Shown here one piece after another: positions 37,386 through 58,304 of a stretch of DNA of 64,000 nucleotides (positions are counted from its first letter, which is position 1; the number at the start of each line of letters is the position of its first letter). The DNA is from Nitratireductor arenosus (lineage in GTDB: Bacteria; Pseudomonadota; Alphaproteobacteria; Rhizobiales; Rhizobiaceae). Below the pieces are notes generated by a model. The model was not told the origin of the DNA, ran no database searches, and saw nothing but the letters and a program-made list of their open reading frames with translations. The translations under genes were made by a program, and so were the position numbers. The stretch is taken from contig NZ_WPHG01000002.1 of assembly GCF_009742725.1 (NCBI RefSeq), forward strand, positions 496,001 through 560,000, read 5' to 3'.

Positions 37386-37514
37386 AGGGCCATTCAGACT
37401 CACGGTGTGCGGAGCCGGAAATGGCTTTGCGCGCCTTTATTGCATGGGCGATAGCGCTGATTCGGCAGGCGGCGTGATTGGCATCGTGCAGTTTCTCCCT
37501 CGCGGGAGTATTCG

Positions 37515-37540
37515 AAAAAAGCCCGGCCAACGGGCTTTGT
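37515..37540 (+). promoter_or_regulatory. terminator-like hairpin in the secE leader
   Basis: AAAGCCCG, loop GCCAA and CGGGCTTT form a strong stem ending 15 nt before the secE ATG. It has only a weak T-run and would sit on the secE ribosome-binding region, so it may attenuate or limit translation. Confidence 0.45.
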
Positions 37541-37555
37541 GAAACAGAGCGGCAT

Positions 37556-37759
37556 ATGGCGTCTAAAACAACCAATCCTTTCGTTTTCCTGCAGCAGGTG
37601 CGTCAGGAAACGTCCAAGGTCACATGGCCGTCCCGGCGCGAAACGACGATTTCCACGATCATGGTGCTGATTTTCGCGGTCATCGCGGCTGTGTTCTTCT
37701 TCGCCGCGGATCAGGTCCTGGCGCTTGGCGTGGAACTGCTTCTGAATCTTGGACGATAA
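37556..37759 (+). CDS. secE: preprotein translocase subunit SecE
   Basis: 67 residues, the short one-helix form of SecE that clamps SecY in the Sec translocon. The conserved amphipathic part FLQQVRQETSKVTWPSRRET is followed by one membrane helix (STIMVLIFAVIAAVFFFAAD). It is 27 bp from nusG, in the universal secE-nusG-rplK order. Confidence 0.95.
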   Translation: MASKTTNPFVFLQQVRQETSKVTWPSRRETTISTIMVLIFAVIAAVFFFAADQVLALGVELLLNLGR

Positions 37760-37786
37760 CGACCCGCATTATGGAGAACGCCTGAT

Positions 37787-38314
37787 ATGACCGCGCGGTG
37801 GTACATCGTCCACGCCTATTCGAATTTTGAGAAGAAGGTCGCCGAGGACATCGAGAACAAGGCCCGCCAGAAGGGCCTGGACAAGTTTGTCGAGCAGGTT
37901 GTGGTTCCGACCGAGAAGGTGGTCGAGGTGCGCCGCGGCCGCAAGGTCGATGCCGAGCGCAAGTTCTTTCCGGGCTATGTGCTGGTGCGCGCCAACCTGA
38001 CCGACGCGGTGTTTTCGCTGATCAAGAACACGCCGAAAGTGACCGGCTTTCTCGGCGATTCCAAGCCGGTGCCGATCACCGACGCCGAGGCCGACCGCAT
38101 CCTGCATCAGGTGCAGGAGGGCGTGGAGCGCCCGAAGCCGTCGATCACCTTCGAGATCGGCGAGCAGGTGCGAGTGTCCGACGGGCCGTTCGCCTCCTTC
38201 AATGGTCATGTCCAGGAGGTGGACGAGGAGCGTTCTCGCCTCAAGGTCGAGGTGTCGATTTTCGGCCGGGCGGTTCCGGTCGATCTGGAGTTCGGTCAGG
38301 TCGAAAAAGCCTGA
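37787..38314 (+). CDS. nusG: transcription termination/antitermination factor NusG
   Basis: 175 residues. The NGN domain begins ARWYIVHAYSNFEKKVAEDI and includes FFPGYVLVRANLTDAVF; the C-terminal KOW domain is EQVRVSDGPFASFNGHVQEV. NusG binds RNA polymerase and links it to Rho and to ribosomal S10, whose gene is in the same window. Length is normal. Confidence 0.97.
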   Translation: MTARWYIVHAYSNFEKKVAEDIENKARQKGLDKFVEQVVVPTEKVVEVRRGRKVDAERKFFPGYVLVRANLTDAVFSLIKNTPKVTGFLGDSKPVPITDAEADRILHQVQEGVERPKPSITFEIGEQVRVSDGPFASFNGHVQEVDEERSRLKVEVSIFGRAVPVDLEFGQVEKA

Positions 38315-38325
38315 GCGGACTTAAT

Positions 38326-38348
38326 CCCGTCCCGACGGGGGCGGGAAA
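38326..38348 (+). promoter_or_regulatory. hairpin in the nusG-rplK spacer
   Basis: TCCCG-t-CCC pairs with GGG-g-CGGGA in the 151-bp gap before rplK. It may be part of the leader that L1 binds to control rplK-rplA, or a processing site. Confidence 0.3.
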
Positions 38349-38465
38349 GGCGGGCATGCCCGTCACGAGCGGTGGGAGGATAGGCGGCTTTTGCCGGCCG
38401 CCGGGTCCGCACCACCAAACTGCAGTTGCCGGCCTGGCCGGCTTGTGAACCAAGGCAGATGAGAA

Positions 38466-38894
38466 ATGGCTAAGAAGATTGCAGGCCAGCTCAAGCTCCA
38501 GGTCCCGGCGGGATCGGCGACGCCGTCGCCCCCGATCGGCCCGGCGCTCGGTCAGCGTGGCATCAATATCATGGAGTTCTGCAAGGCGTTCAACGCCCAG
38601 ACCCAGGAGATGGAGAAGGGTGCGCCGATTCCGGTGGTGATCACCTACTACCAGGACAAATCCTTCAACTTCACCATGAAGACGCCGCCGGTGACGTTTT
38701 TCCTGAAGAAGGCCGCCAAGCTGAAGTCCGGCTCCAAGGAGCCCGGCAAGCAGGTCGCCGGCCAGGTGTCACGCGACAAGGTGCGCGAGATCGCCGAAGC
38801 GAAGATGAAGGACCTCAACGCCAATGACGTTGAGGCCGCCATGCGCATGATCGAGGGCTCCGCGCGCTCGATGGGCCTCGAAGTGGTTGGGTGA
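38466..38894 (+). CDS. rplK: 50S ribosomal protein L11
   Basis: 142 residues. The N-terminus [20 protein letters not shown] and the block [20 protein letters not shown] are universal L11 signatures. It forms the GTPase-associated centre of the 50S with L10 and L12. Stop overlaps an in-frame GTG of rplA; the rplA ATG is 5 bp downstream. Confidence 0.97.
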   Translation: MAKKIAGQLKLQVPAGSATPSPPIGPALGQRGINIMEFCKAFNAQTQEMEKGAPIPVVITYYQDKSFNFTMKTPPVTFFLKKAAKLKSGSKEPGKQVAGQVSRDKVREIAEAKMKDLNANDVEAAMRMIEGSARSMGLEVVG

Positions 38895-38899
38895 GCGAA

Positions 38900-39601
38900 A
38901 TGGCCAAGAAAATTGCAAAGCGTATCCAGGCGACCCGTGACGGCATCGACCGGGACAAGAACTACGATCTCACCGAGGCCGTCGGCCTGCTGAAAGAGCG
39001 GGCGACCGCCAAGTTCGACGAGACGATCGAGGTGGCGATGAATCTCGGCGTCGACCCGCGCCACGCCGACCAGATGGTCCGCGGCGTGGTCAACCTGCCG
39101 AACGGCACCGGTCGCGACGTGCGTGTCGCCGTCTTCGCGCGCGGCCCCAAGGCCGACGAGGCCAAGGAAGCCGGCGCCGACGTCATCGGCGCGGAAGATC
39201 TGGTGGAGACCGTGCAGAAGGGCGAGATCGATTTCGACCGCTGTATTGCGACCCCCGACATGATGCCGCTGGTCGGTCGTCTCGGCAAGGTGCTCGGCCC
39301 GCGCGGCATGATGCCGAACCCGAAGGTCGGCACGGTGACGATGGATGTCGCCGCCGCGGTCAAGGCGTCGAAAGGCGGCGCGGTCGAGTTCCGCGTCGAG
39401 AAAGCGGGCATCGTGCATGCCGGCGTCGGCAAGGCTTCGTTCGAGGCCGATAAGATCGTCGAGAACGTGCGCGCCTTCACCGACGCGGTGATGAGGGCGA
39501 AGCCGTCGGGCGCCAAGGGCAACTACGTCAAGAAGGTCGCGATCTCCTCGACGATGGGCCCGGGCCTGAAAATCGACGTCGCTTCGCTCGCCGAGGCGTG
39601 A
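38900..39601 (+). CDS. rplA: 50S ribosomal protein L1
   Basis: 233 residues from the ATG at 38900; a GTG at 38891 overlapping the rplK stop would add three residues and is less likely. Signatures: [31 protein letters not shown] and the end block [17 protein letters not shown]1 forms the mobile stalk near the E site and represses its own operon by binding the mRNA leader. Confidence 0.96.
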   Translation: MAKKIAKRIQATRDGIDRDKNYDLTEAVGLLKERATAKFDETIEVAMNLGVDPRHADQMVRGVVNLPNGTGRDVRVAVFARGPKADEAKEAGADVIGAEDLVETVQKGEIDFDRCIATPDMMPLVGRLGKVLGPRGMMPNPKVGTVTMDVAAAVKASKGGAVEFRVEKAGIVHAGVGKASFEADKIVENVRAFTDAVMRAKPSGAKGNYVKKVAISSTMGPGLKIDVASLAEA

Positions 39602-39951
39602 TGTGACCTCCGCGGAGGGCGGCGACGCCGTCCGCGGACGCAGAATTCCGGACCCACGGGCCCGGAATCCGGTGGCCGCGAGGCCCTCGGAAGTCCTGTC
39701 CGAGATTGCAGGCGGTTTTCCTTAATCCGCTATGGGCCTGCATGAGACGGGGTCGACCGGACAAAGAGGCCAAGGCCTCGATGAAAGGTTCGAACCGTGT
39801 TTGCCTTTTGCCCGCGTGCCGGCCTCGGCCGGCGTGGTGAAAGGGGGCAGGATCCTCGAACGTCGTTCGGGTGATCCATTGTGGATGGCCCGCCCGGCAA
39901 AAGGCAACCCGACAGCCGTTCTCTGGAGCGGTTGTCTACTGGAGACAGGCA
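39602..39951 (+). promoter_or_regulatory. rplJ leader region (L10 leader-like)
   Basis: 350 bp without a gene between rplA and rplJ. It contains ATTCCGG...CCGGAAT at about 39644-39670 and a structured AAAAGGCAACCCGACAGCCG stretch just before rplJ. The position and purine-rich internal loops fit the autoregulatory leader bound by the L10-L12 complex. A promoter may lie near 39708-39736 (TTGCAG...TATGGG). Confidence 0.5.
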
Positions 39952-40470
39952 GTGGACAGAGCGGAAAAACGCGAACTTGTCACGGAACTGAACGGTGTTT
40001 TCGCGAGCGCCGGAACGGTCGTCGTGGCCCACTATGCCGGTATCACCGTCGCGCAAATGAACGATCTTCGCACGAAGATGCGGGAAGCGGGCGGTACCGT
40101 CAAAGTCGCGAAGAACCGTCTCGCCAAAATCGCCCTGAAAGGCACACCTTCCGAAAGCATGCAGGAACTGTTCAACGGACAGACCCTGATCGCCTATTCG
40201 GATGACCCGGTCGTGGCGCCGAAAGTGGCCTCCGATTTCGCCAAGGGGAATGACAATCTCATCATTCTCGGCGGTGCGATGGGAACCACCAATCTCGACG
40301 CCAATGCCGTGAAGGCGCTTGCGACCTTGCCGTCGCTCGACGAGCTTCGCGCCAAGCTGGTGGGGATAATCTCCACGCCGGCGACCCGGATCGCGCAGGT
40401 GGTCAACGCCCCGGCCGCGCAACTCGCGCGCGTCGTCGGCGCCTATGCCCGAAAGGACGAGGCGGCATGA
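39952..40470 (+). CDS. rplJ: 50S ribosomal protein L10
   Basis: 172 residues from a GTG at 39952 (CTGGAGACAGGCA ribosome-binding site), giving the usual rhizobial start (M)[31 protein letters not shown] and [15 protein letters not shown] are family blocks; the C-terminal helix binds L7/L12 dimers. An upstream ATG at 39871 would add 27 unrelated residues. Confidence 0.95.
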   Translation: MDRAEKRELVTELNGVFASAGTVVVAHYAGITVAQMNDLRTKMREAGGTVKVAKNRLAKIALKGTPSESMQELFNGQTLIAYSDDPVVAPKVASDFAKGNDNLIILGGAMGTTNLDANAVKALATLPSLDELRAKLVGIISTPATRIAQVVNAPAAQLARVVGAYARKDEAA

Positions 40471-40524
40471 GGCCGTTCCTCGCTGTCACCCAATTGTGTT
40501 CGAACCTTGTAAGGAACTGAAAAA

Positions 40525-40902
40525 ATGGCTGATCTCGCCAAGATCGTAGAAGACCTGTCGAGCCTGACCGTCCTCGAGGCGGCCGAGCTGTCGAAGATGC
40601 TTGAGGAAAAGTGGGGCGTTTCCGCCGCCGCTCCGGTCGCGGTCGCCGCTGCCGGCGGTGCGGGCGCCGATGCAGCTCCGGCCGAGGAAAAGACCGAGTT
40701 CGACGTCGTTCTCACCGAAGCTGGCGCCCAGAAGATCAACGTGATCAAGGAAGTCCGCGCCATCACCGGTCTCGGCCTCAAAGAGGCCAAGGACCTGGTC
40801 GAGAGCGCGCCCAAGCCGGTCAAGGAAGCCGTCTCCAAGGACGAGGCGGAAAAGATCAAGGGCCAGCTCGAAGGCGCTGGCGCCAAGGTCGAGTTGAAGT
40901 AA
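40525..40902 (+). CDS. rplL: 50S ribosomal protein L7/L12
   Basis: 125 residues: N-terminal dimerisation domain ([20 protein letters not shown]), an alanine-rich hinge (about 34-55) and a C-terminal factor-binding domain ([20 protein letters not shown] and [20 protein letters not shown]). It recruits EF-Tu and EF-G to the ribosome. Confidence 0.97.
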   Translation: MADLAKIVEDLSSLTVLEAAELSKMLEEKWGVSAAAPVAVAAAGGAGADAAPAEEKTEFDVVLTEAGAQKINVIKEVRAITGLGLKEAKDLVESAPKPVKEAVSKDEAEKIKGQLEGAGAKVELK

Positions 40903-40965
40903 GTACGCGTGTTCGGCGGGCGGATCTGGTCCGCTCGCCGGTCCCGCTTGTCCGGGGCAGACGAG

Positions 40966-41022
40966 AACCCTTTTCCTGTGGGCCGGCCGCGGCCTTCAGG
41001 AAACGGGTTTTAATCCGTTTTT
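40966..41022 (+). terminator. terminator-like attenuator between rplL and rpoB
   Basis: AACCC..TTCCTG (40966-40978) pairs with CAGGAA..GGGTT (40997-41009), followed by a T-rich tract ending GTTTTT at 41022. Its location, between rplL and rpoB, is where partial termination sets the lower RNA-polymerase-to-ribosome ratio in other bacteria. Confidence 0.6.
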
Positions 41023-41087
41023 GATTAGCCGCGCGGAGGGCAGCCGCGCGGTCCGACAAGAAGCCGGCAAGGCAGCAAGGAGTGACG

Positions 41088-45224
<4,137 letters not shown>

Positions 45225-45233
45225 GAAAGCGCG

Positions 45234-45264
45234 CCGCCCGCTCCCCGACCGGGAGAGCGGGCGG
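45234..45264 (+). other. strong hairpin in the rpoB-rpoC spacer
   Basis: CGCCCGCTC (45235-45243) pairs with GAGCGGGCG (45255-45263), with CCC..GGG inside the loop. No T-run follows, so an RNA-processing or translation-spacing role is more likely than termination. Confidence 0.45.
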
Positions 45265-45377
45265 GCGACACCAGGCTGCGACGCCGTCAAACCGGCAGCG
45301 CGCCGCCGATCAAAAGGGGCTTCGCGCCCCGAGGGATTTCGACAAGAGGCCGCAACGGTCTCGAACAGGAGCACGGC

Positions 45378-49577
<4,200 letters not shown>

Positions 49578-49606
49578 CAACGGCGCACGGAACGCCGAAA
49601 TTTCGA

Positions 49607-49634
49607 GCCGCCGGCCTTGGCCGGCGGCTTTTTT
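49607..49634 (+). terminator. intrinsic terminator of the rpoBC operon
   Basis: A perfect 10-bp stem GCCGCCGGCC/GGCCGGCGGC (49607-49616 and 49619-49628) with a TT loop, followed by six T. It lies 30 bp after rpoC. Confidence 0.9.
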
Positions 49635-49659
49635 CGTTCGGCGTCCCGTCTGGTAAGGG

Positions 49660-49812
49660 CGCATGCCATCGTGAGATGGGCGGAGGGTGAAAAACCTCAC
49701 ATACGGCATCCGGGTAGGCCGTTTAGATGACGTCGCGGCAATCGATCGGGTCCATGACCTCCCAGCCGCAATTTGGGCCGCCCGGTTATTTGCCCCACCG
49801 GGCGGCCTTTTT
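49660..49812 (+). ncRNA. candidate small RNA behind rpoC
   Basis: This stretch begins after the rpoBC terminator and ends in its own strong terminator. Predicted stems by eye: GTGAG/CTCAC (49671-49675 with 49696-49700), ACGGC/GCCGT (49703-49707 with 49718-49722) and the 11-bp terminator stem. No coding frame with a ribosome-binding site is present. A separate terminator so soon after another implies a transcript starting between them. No promoter is clear, so this is a candidate only. Confidence 0.4.
49776..49812 (+). terminator. second intrinsic terminator behind rpoC
   Basis: A perfect 11-bp stem (GGCCGCCCGGT 49776-49786, ACCGGGCGGCC 49797-49807), 10-nt loop, then TTTTT. Confidence 0.85.
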
Positions 49813-50000
49813 CATTGCCGGCACAGCTCTATTGGAACCGGGAACGCGCTTTTGGGCTGGGCGGAACCGACGCAGGCGGTGGACATACGCGCTTTGTTCC
49901 GGGAATGCGCGCAATGGTTGCTTGCATATCCACCGAACATGTCGCCATCCTAACGGGGCGCGTCAGCGCAGCGTCGACGCGCCCTGTAGGGAGGGGAGCA

Positions 50001-51122
50001 ATGATGCACTTCGCACGAGTCGCGGCCGCCACCTTGGTGGCGTGTGCCGCCGGCGCGACTGCTCGCGCCGAGAACGGAACCGCGGTTGAGTATGTGCGCG
50101 TGTGCGACGCGTACGGCACGGGCTTCTTCTATATTCCCGGGACGGAGACCTGCCTGAAGGTCGGGGGACGACTTCGTGCGGAACGGGTCGAAAACCCCTC
50201 CGAATTGGGCGTGGGCACGGTCCGCAGGCAGCTGGGATTGGACGTCAGCGAGACGTTTCTCTACTGGATGCCCAGCTCTGTCGACCGGTTCGGCGGCGGT
50301 GTGGATTTCGAGTACGGGCTCGGCAAGCGCGGTTCGCCGCTGGGCGACTATTACGGTTTCGTCTACGGCTCGTTCGACTATAGCGGCGGCAAGGAGAAGG
50401 CGTCCGGTCGGGCCGAAATCGGGCAAGACGGGGTTACGGGCACCGGTTTCACCTTCGGGCGCGGCCATCCCATGTACGGCACCGGGGTGATCGGCACCGC
50501 GCCGGGTTTCGGCCTTTACGGCGAAGGCGAGATCAGCAGCAACTGGGCAATCGGCGCGGCGGGCTATGGCAAGAGCTTCATCCTCGACGAGGAGGACACC
50601 CGCTCTCCGGTCGTCGTCCTGCGGGCGGGGCTCTACGGGGAGGGCATCGCTTTCGACTCGCGCGCGAAGGCGAAACTGACATTCGGCGGCAATCCGTTTC
50701 CCGGCTTCTACCAGCGCTACAAGATGGAGACCCAGGACTATTATGCGGGTGTGGCGACGGGGCTCGACCTCTTCCTGTTTCCCACCGAGCGCACCCGTGT
50801 GACCGTCGGTGGCGCGCTCAACTGGGCCTATCACTGGGGCGAGGCCGATTTTCGACAGGTGACCGGTGTCGGGGGCGGCAATCGCGTGAAGGACACGCTG
50901 CATTTCGACAATTCCGGCTTCGTCGTGGGTGCGTCGGCCAGGATCGAGCTGCAATACGCGCTAATGCGGGACTGGACGGTGGCGCTGGGGTACGAATATT
51001 CCTATCTGCCGGAGGTCAGCGGCGTCGACATGCGTGAAACGCCGAACGATGCCGAGCTGCGCGGCGTCAGCACCGGGATCGACCGTCACTTCGGCTATCT
51101 CAAGATGACCCGCGGGTTCTGA
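50001..51122 (+). CDS. porin-like outer membrane beta-barrel protein
   Basis: 373 residues from the ATG at 50001, after a GGGAGGGGAG ribosome-binding site. Signal peptide: MMHFARVAAATLVACAAGAT, cut near ARA. The mature start VEYVRVCDAYGTGFFYIPGT...TCLKVGGRLR is the signature of alphaproteobacterial porins (Porin_2 family), with two cysteines expected to form a disulfide. The remainder alternates aromatic and polar residues in strand-like pattern and ends in phenylalanine, as outer membrane barrels do, but is unlike typical Porin_2 bodies. Probably a diffusion channel of unusual type. Unrelated in role to the flanking rpoC and rpsL operons. Confidence 0.75.
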   Translation: MMHFARVAAATLVACAAGATARAENGTAVEYVRVCDAYGTGFFYIPGTETCLKVGGRLRAERVENPSELGVGTVRRQLGLDVSETFLYWMPSSVDRFGGGVDFEYGLGKRGSPLGDYYGFVYGSFDYSGGKEKASGRAEIGQDGVTGTGFTFGRGHPMYGTGVIGTAPGFGLYGEGEISSNWAIGAAGYGKSFILDEEDTRSPVVVLRAGLYGEGIAFDSRAKAKLTFGGNPFPGFYQRYKMETQDYYAGVATGLDLFLFPTERTRVTVGGALNWAYHWGEADFRQVTGVGGGNRVKDTLHFDNSGFVVGASARIELQYALMRDWTVALGYEYSYLPEVSGVDMRETPNDAELRGVSTGIDRHFGYLKMTRGF

Positions 51123-51160
51123 AGCGTCGGCCTCGTTCCGAGCGTCGGCGACTGGCCGGC

Positions 51161-51442
51161 TCAGAACGGCTCCTCGAAGGTGACGATCGAGATCTCGCCG
51201 GCGAGCGCGCCCTCGTAGGCGGTCAGATGCGGCTCGTCGTCGGGAACGCCGTCCATGTCGCCGATACGGTCGAGTTCGGCCTCGACATAACCCTCGCGCG
51301 CCAGCGCCTCCAGCGCCGAACGCACGGCGGTGTCGTCGTCGGGGGCGACCAGCAGGACATGGACGCCGAGCGCATCGGCGCCCTTTTGCTCCCAGACCCG
51401 GCCGGTGATGATGGTGACGGGATGGTTGTCGTTGTCCTGCAT
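51161..51442 (-). CDS. small acidic protein of unknown function
   Basis: 93 residues from the ATG at 51442: MQDNDNHPVTIITGRVWEQK onward. The start is chosen because upstream codons give a proline- and arginine-rich shadow-like stretch. The pattern (VTIITGRVW, VHVLLVAPDDDTAVRSALEA, EAELDRIGDMDG, ISIVTFEEP) suggests an alternating beta-alpha fold. No signal peptide or cysteine motif is seen. Convergent with the porin-like gene. I do not recognise the family. Confidence 0.6.
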   Translation of the reverse strand: MQDNDNHPVTIITGRVWEQKGADALGVHVLLVAPDDDTAVRSALEALAREGYVEAELDRIGDMDGVPDDEPHLTAYEGALAGEISIVTFEEPF

Positions 51443-51919
51443 GAGGTGATTCCCTAGTCTGAGCCCCGAGTCTGCACCCCCGTAGGGGTCCAAACGGGTC
51501 GGATGTGGCGTTGTGACATGTTCGGGGCGGGCGCGACAGGCCGCAACCGGTTCGATCCGCAAGATGGCGGGCATGATTGCGATATAAAATTGCGCGCCAG
51601 GCGGCGTGTGGCCGCTCCGGTGCGATTTATCGGCCGGCGGGGTTGACGGTCCGACGGCGTGCGCGTATTAGCCGCCTCGTCTGAGCCGATGTGAGACTTG
51701 GCCTTTCGGGACGACGCGTCCTGGAGTTCGTCTCAAACAGGGTTCGTTCTACGAGCGACGACATATCCGGCGCGCATGAGGCGGGATCCCCGCTTCCTCT
51801 GCTTTTTTGTTCGGGCAAGCCGCTAGGCGGCGTTTTGCCCGGCTTTGCGTATGGAAAAGGCGCTGCGAGCGGCCCGATGACGGCCTGAAGACACGGAATT
51901 GGAAGAGAAGGAAGGTTTG
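51443..51919. other. promoter and leader region of the str operon
   Basis: 477 bp before rpsL with no credible gene. A long structured hairpin at 51812-51841 (CGGGCAA with TTGCCCG, with GCCGC/GGCGG inside) lies about 80 nt before rpsL. The promoter of rpsL-rpsG-fusA-tuf must be here; I cannot fix its -35/-10. Confidence 0.5.
51812..51841 (+). promoter_or_regulatory. leader hairpin upstream of rpsL
   Basis: CGGGCAA (51812-51818) pairs with TTGCCCG (51835-51841), with a nested GCCGC/GGCGG pairing. There is no T-run. It may be a regulatory leader structure. Confidence 0.4.
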
Positions 51920-52291
51920 ATGCCTACCGTAAACCAGCTGATCCGCAAGCCGCGCACCGCGCCGGTGAAGCGCAACAAGGTTCCGGCCATGCAGCAGAAT
52001 CCGCAGAAACGCGGAGTCTGTACGCGCGTCTACACGACGACGCCGAAGAAGCCGAACTCGGCGTTGCGCAAGGTTGCGAAGATCCGCCTCGTCAACGGCT
52101 TCGAGGTGATCGGCTATATTCCCGGTGAGGGGCACAATCTTCAGGAGCACTCGGTGGTCATGATCCGCGGTGGTCGCGTGAAGGACCTTCCGGGTGTGCG
52201 TTACCACATTATCCGCGGCGTGCTCGACACGCAGGGCGTGAAGAACCGCAAACAGCGCCGTTCCAAATACGGTGCCAAGCGTCCGAAGTGA
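51920..52291 (+). CDS. rpsL: 30S ribosomal protein S12
   Basis: 123 residues from the ATG at 51920. [20 protein letters not shown] and [18 protein letters not shown] hold the two lysines whose change gives streptomycin resistance; both are wild type. S12 sits at the decoding centre. First gene of the str operon. Confidence 0.98.
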   Translation: MPTVNQLIRKPRTAPVKRNKVPAMQQNPQKRGVCTRVYTTTPKKPNSALRKVAKIRLVNGFEVIGYIPGEGHNLQEHSVVMIRGGRVKDLPGVRYHIIRGVLDTQGVKNRKQRRSKYGAKRPK

Positions 52292-52361
52292 CCTGAGCGA
52301 AGGTCACCCCGGGCGGCGCGAGGCGACGATCCGGGGCAGGGCCCGCCAGTTTTGAGGCTGA

Positions 52362-52838
<477 letters not shown>

Positions 52839-52873
52839 GCGACGCAGCGGACAGACGAGCGAAAGGCACGAAG

Positions 52874-54964
<2,091 letters not shown>

Positions 54965-55029
54965 TCCCGAGGGACTGACGCCGAAGTCAACAATGCCCGC
55001 GAGCGGGTGGAAGGAAATGGAGAAATCAC

Positions 55030-56269
<1,240 letters not shown>

Positions 56270-56280
<11 letters not shown>

Positions 56281-56578
56281 AAATATCCGAATTCGCCTCA
56301 AAGCGTTCGATCACCGTGTGCTCGACGCCTCGACCCGGGAGATCGTGTCGACGGCCAAGCGTACCGGGGCGAATGTTCGCGGGCCGGTTCCGCTGCCGAC
56401 GCGGATCGAGAAGTTCACTGTGAACCGCTCGCCGCACATCGACAAAAAGAGCCGCGAACAGTTCGAGATGCGCACGCATAAGCGCCTGCTCGACATCGTG
56501 GATCCGACACCGCAGACCGTTGACGCGCTGATGAAGCTCGATCTGGCCGCCGGCGTCGACGTTGAGATCAAGCTCTGA
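56270..56578 (+). CDS. rpsJ: 30S ribosomal protein S10
   Basis: 102 residues. [20 protein letters not shown] and [20 protein letters not shown] are family blocks. S10 is also NusE, the antitermination partner of NusB and NusG. First gene of the S10 cluster; its start lies in the segment copied next to tuf copy 1. Confidence 0.98.
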
Positions 56579-56647
56579 CGAGCTGAGAAGAGGCGCGGTG
56601 GGGCGCTCGAGCCCCGCCCGGGAACTCTTGAGAAGGAAATCGAACCG

Positions 56648-57376
56648 ATGCGTTCAGGTGTTATCGCACAGAAGGTGGGGATGACGCGCATCTACAACGA
56701 AGCGGGCGAACACGTGCCCGTGACTGTTCTGCGGATGGAGAACTGTCAGGTTGTTGCGCAGCGCACCCAGGAAAAGAACGGCTACACGGCTGTCCAACTC
56801 GGCGTGGGGCTTGCCCGCGTCAAGAACACGACCAAGGCGCTGCGTGGCCATTTCGCCACCGCGTCCGTCGAGCCCAAGTCGAAGCTGGCCGAGTTTCGCG
56901 TATCCCCGGAATGCCTGCTCGACGTGGGCGCCGAGATCACGGCCGACCATTTCGTCGCGGGGCAGAAGGTGGATGTCACCGGCACCTCGATCGGCAAGGG
57001 CTTCCAGGGTGTGATGAAGCGTCACAATTTCGGTGGTGGTCGCGCGACCCACGGCAACTCCGTCTCGCACCGTGCGCACGGTTCCACCGGCCAGCGCCAG
57101 GACCCCGGCAAGGTGTTCAAAGGCAAGAAGATGGCCGGTCACATGGGCGACACCCGGGTCACCACCCAGAATATCGAAGTCGTGTCGACCGATGTCGACC
57201 GCGGCCTGATCCTGGTGCGTGGCGCGGTTCCCGGTTCGAAGGGGGCCTGGATTTTGGTGCGCGACGCCGTCAAGGCGTCGCTGCCGGACAACGCGCCCCA
57301 ACCGGCCGCGTTCCGGGCCGCCGCCGCGAACGACGCAGGCGTAAGTCAAGCCGCCGCTCAGGAAGGTGCCGAGTGA
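56648..57376 (+). CDS. rplC: 50S ribosomal protein L3
   Basis: 242 residues: [20 protein letters not shown] at the start, [20 protein letters not shown] and [20 protein letters not shown] in the middle. The central loop reaches toward the peptidyl transferase centre. The alanine-rich C-terminal extension is common in alphaproteobacteria. The stop shares one base with the rplD start. Confidence 0.98.
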   Translation: MRSGVIAQKVGMTRIYNEAGEHVPVTVLRMENCQVVAQRTQEKNGYTAVQLGVGLARVKNTTKALRGHFATASVEPKSKLAEFRVSPECLLDVGAEITADHFVAGQKVDVTGTSIGKGFQGVMKRHNFGGGRATHGNSVSHRAHGSTGQRQDPGKVFKGKKMAGHMGDTRVTTQNIEVVSTDVDRGLILVRGAVPGSKGAWILVRDAVKASLPDNAPQPAAFRAAAANDAGVSQAAAQEGAE

Positions 57377-57996
57377 TGGATATCAAGATCACAACGCTGG
57401 CCGGCAAGGACGCGGGCAAGGCGTCGCTGTCGGACGAGATTTTCGGGCTCGACCCGCGTGACGACCTCCTGCAGCGCGTGGTGCGTTGGCAGCTCGCCAA
57501 GAAGCAACAGGGCACCCACAAGACCAAGGGGCGCTCCGAGATCGCCCGCACCGGCGCCAAGATGTACCGGCAGAAGGGTACGGGCCGCGCCCGTCACTCC
57601 TCCGCGCGCGTTCCGCAGTTTCGCGGCGGCGGCCGGGCCCACGGTCCGGTGGTGCGCAGCCATGAGCACGACCTGCCGAAGAAGGTGCGCGTGCTCGGCC
57701 TGAAGCACGCGCTGTCGGCCAAGGCGAAGGCCTCGAACCTGATCGTGATCGACGATCTGGCGCTGCCGGAAGCCAAGACCAAGGCGCTGATCGCGAGCTT
57801 CCAGAAGCTCGGGCTCGACAACGCGCTGATGATCGGCGGCGCGGAGATCGACGCCAACTTCAAGCGCGCGGCGTCGAACATTCCCAATATCGACGTGCTG
57901 CCCATCCAGGGCATCAACGTCTACGACATTTTGCGCCGCGGTACGCTGGTTCTGTCGAAATCGGCCATCGAGGCTCTCGAGGAGCGTTTCAAATGA
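57376..57996 (+). CDS. rplD: 50S ribosomal protein L4
   Basis: 206 residues from the ATG in TGATG, coupled to rplC. Family blocks: [41 protein letters not shown]4 lines the exit tunnel; in E. coli it regulates the S10 operon, but no such leader hairpin is evident here because rpsJ follows tuf. Confidence 0.97.
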   Translation: MDIKITTLAGKDAGKASLSDEIFGLDPRDDLLQRVVRWQLAKKQQGTHKTKGRSEIARTGAKMYRQKGTGRARHSSARVPQFRGGGRAHGPVVRSHEHDLPKKVRVLGLKHALSAKAKASNLIVIDDLALPEAKTKALIASFQKLGLDNALMIGGAEIDANFKRAASNIPNIDVLPIQGINVYDILRRGTLVLSKSAIEALEERFK

Positions 57997-58286
57997 CGGA
58001 TCTGCGCCATTACGACGTGATCGTCAGCCCGGTGATCACCGAAAAGTCGACCATGGCCTCGGAGGTCAACCAGGTGGTCTTCAAGGTTGCCCGCAAGGCG
58101 ACGAAGCCGGAGATCAAGGCTGCCGTGGAGGCGCTGTTCGGCGTCAAGGTCATGGCCGTCAACACGCTCGTTCGCAAGGGCAAGGTGAAGCGCTTTCGCG
58201 GCACTTCCGGTCAGCAGAGCGACATCAAGAAAGCCGTCGTGACGCTGGCCGAGGGCCAGTCGATCGATATCGCGACGGGTCTTTGA
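57993..58286 (+). CDS. rplW: 50S ribosomal protein L23
   Basis: 97 residues, overlapping rplD by 4 bp. [20 protein letters not shown] and [20 protein letters not shown] are family blocks. L23 sits at the tunnel exit and docks trigger factor and signal recognition particle. Confidence 0.97.
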   Translation: MTDLRHYDVIVSPVITEKSTMASEVNQVVFKVARKATKPEIKAAVEALFGVKVMAVNTLVRKGKVKRFRGTSGQQSDIKKAVVTLAEGQSIDIATGL

Positions 58287-58304
58287 GAGGCTTGAGGTAG
58301 AGTT

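Noticed and set aside
38891-38900. GTG start for rplA overlapping the rplK stop.
   Set aside because: The ATG 9 nt later gives the conserved MAKKIAKR start; the GTG would add three unconserved residues.
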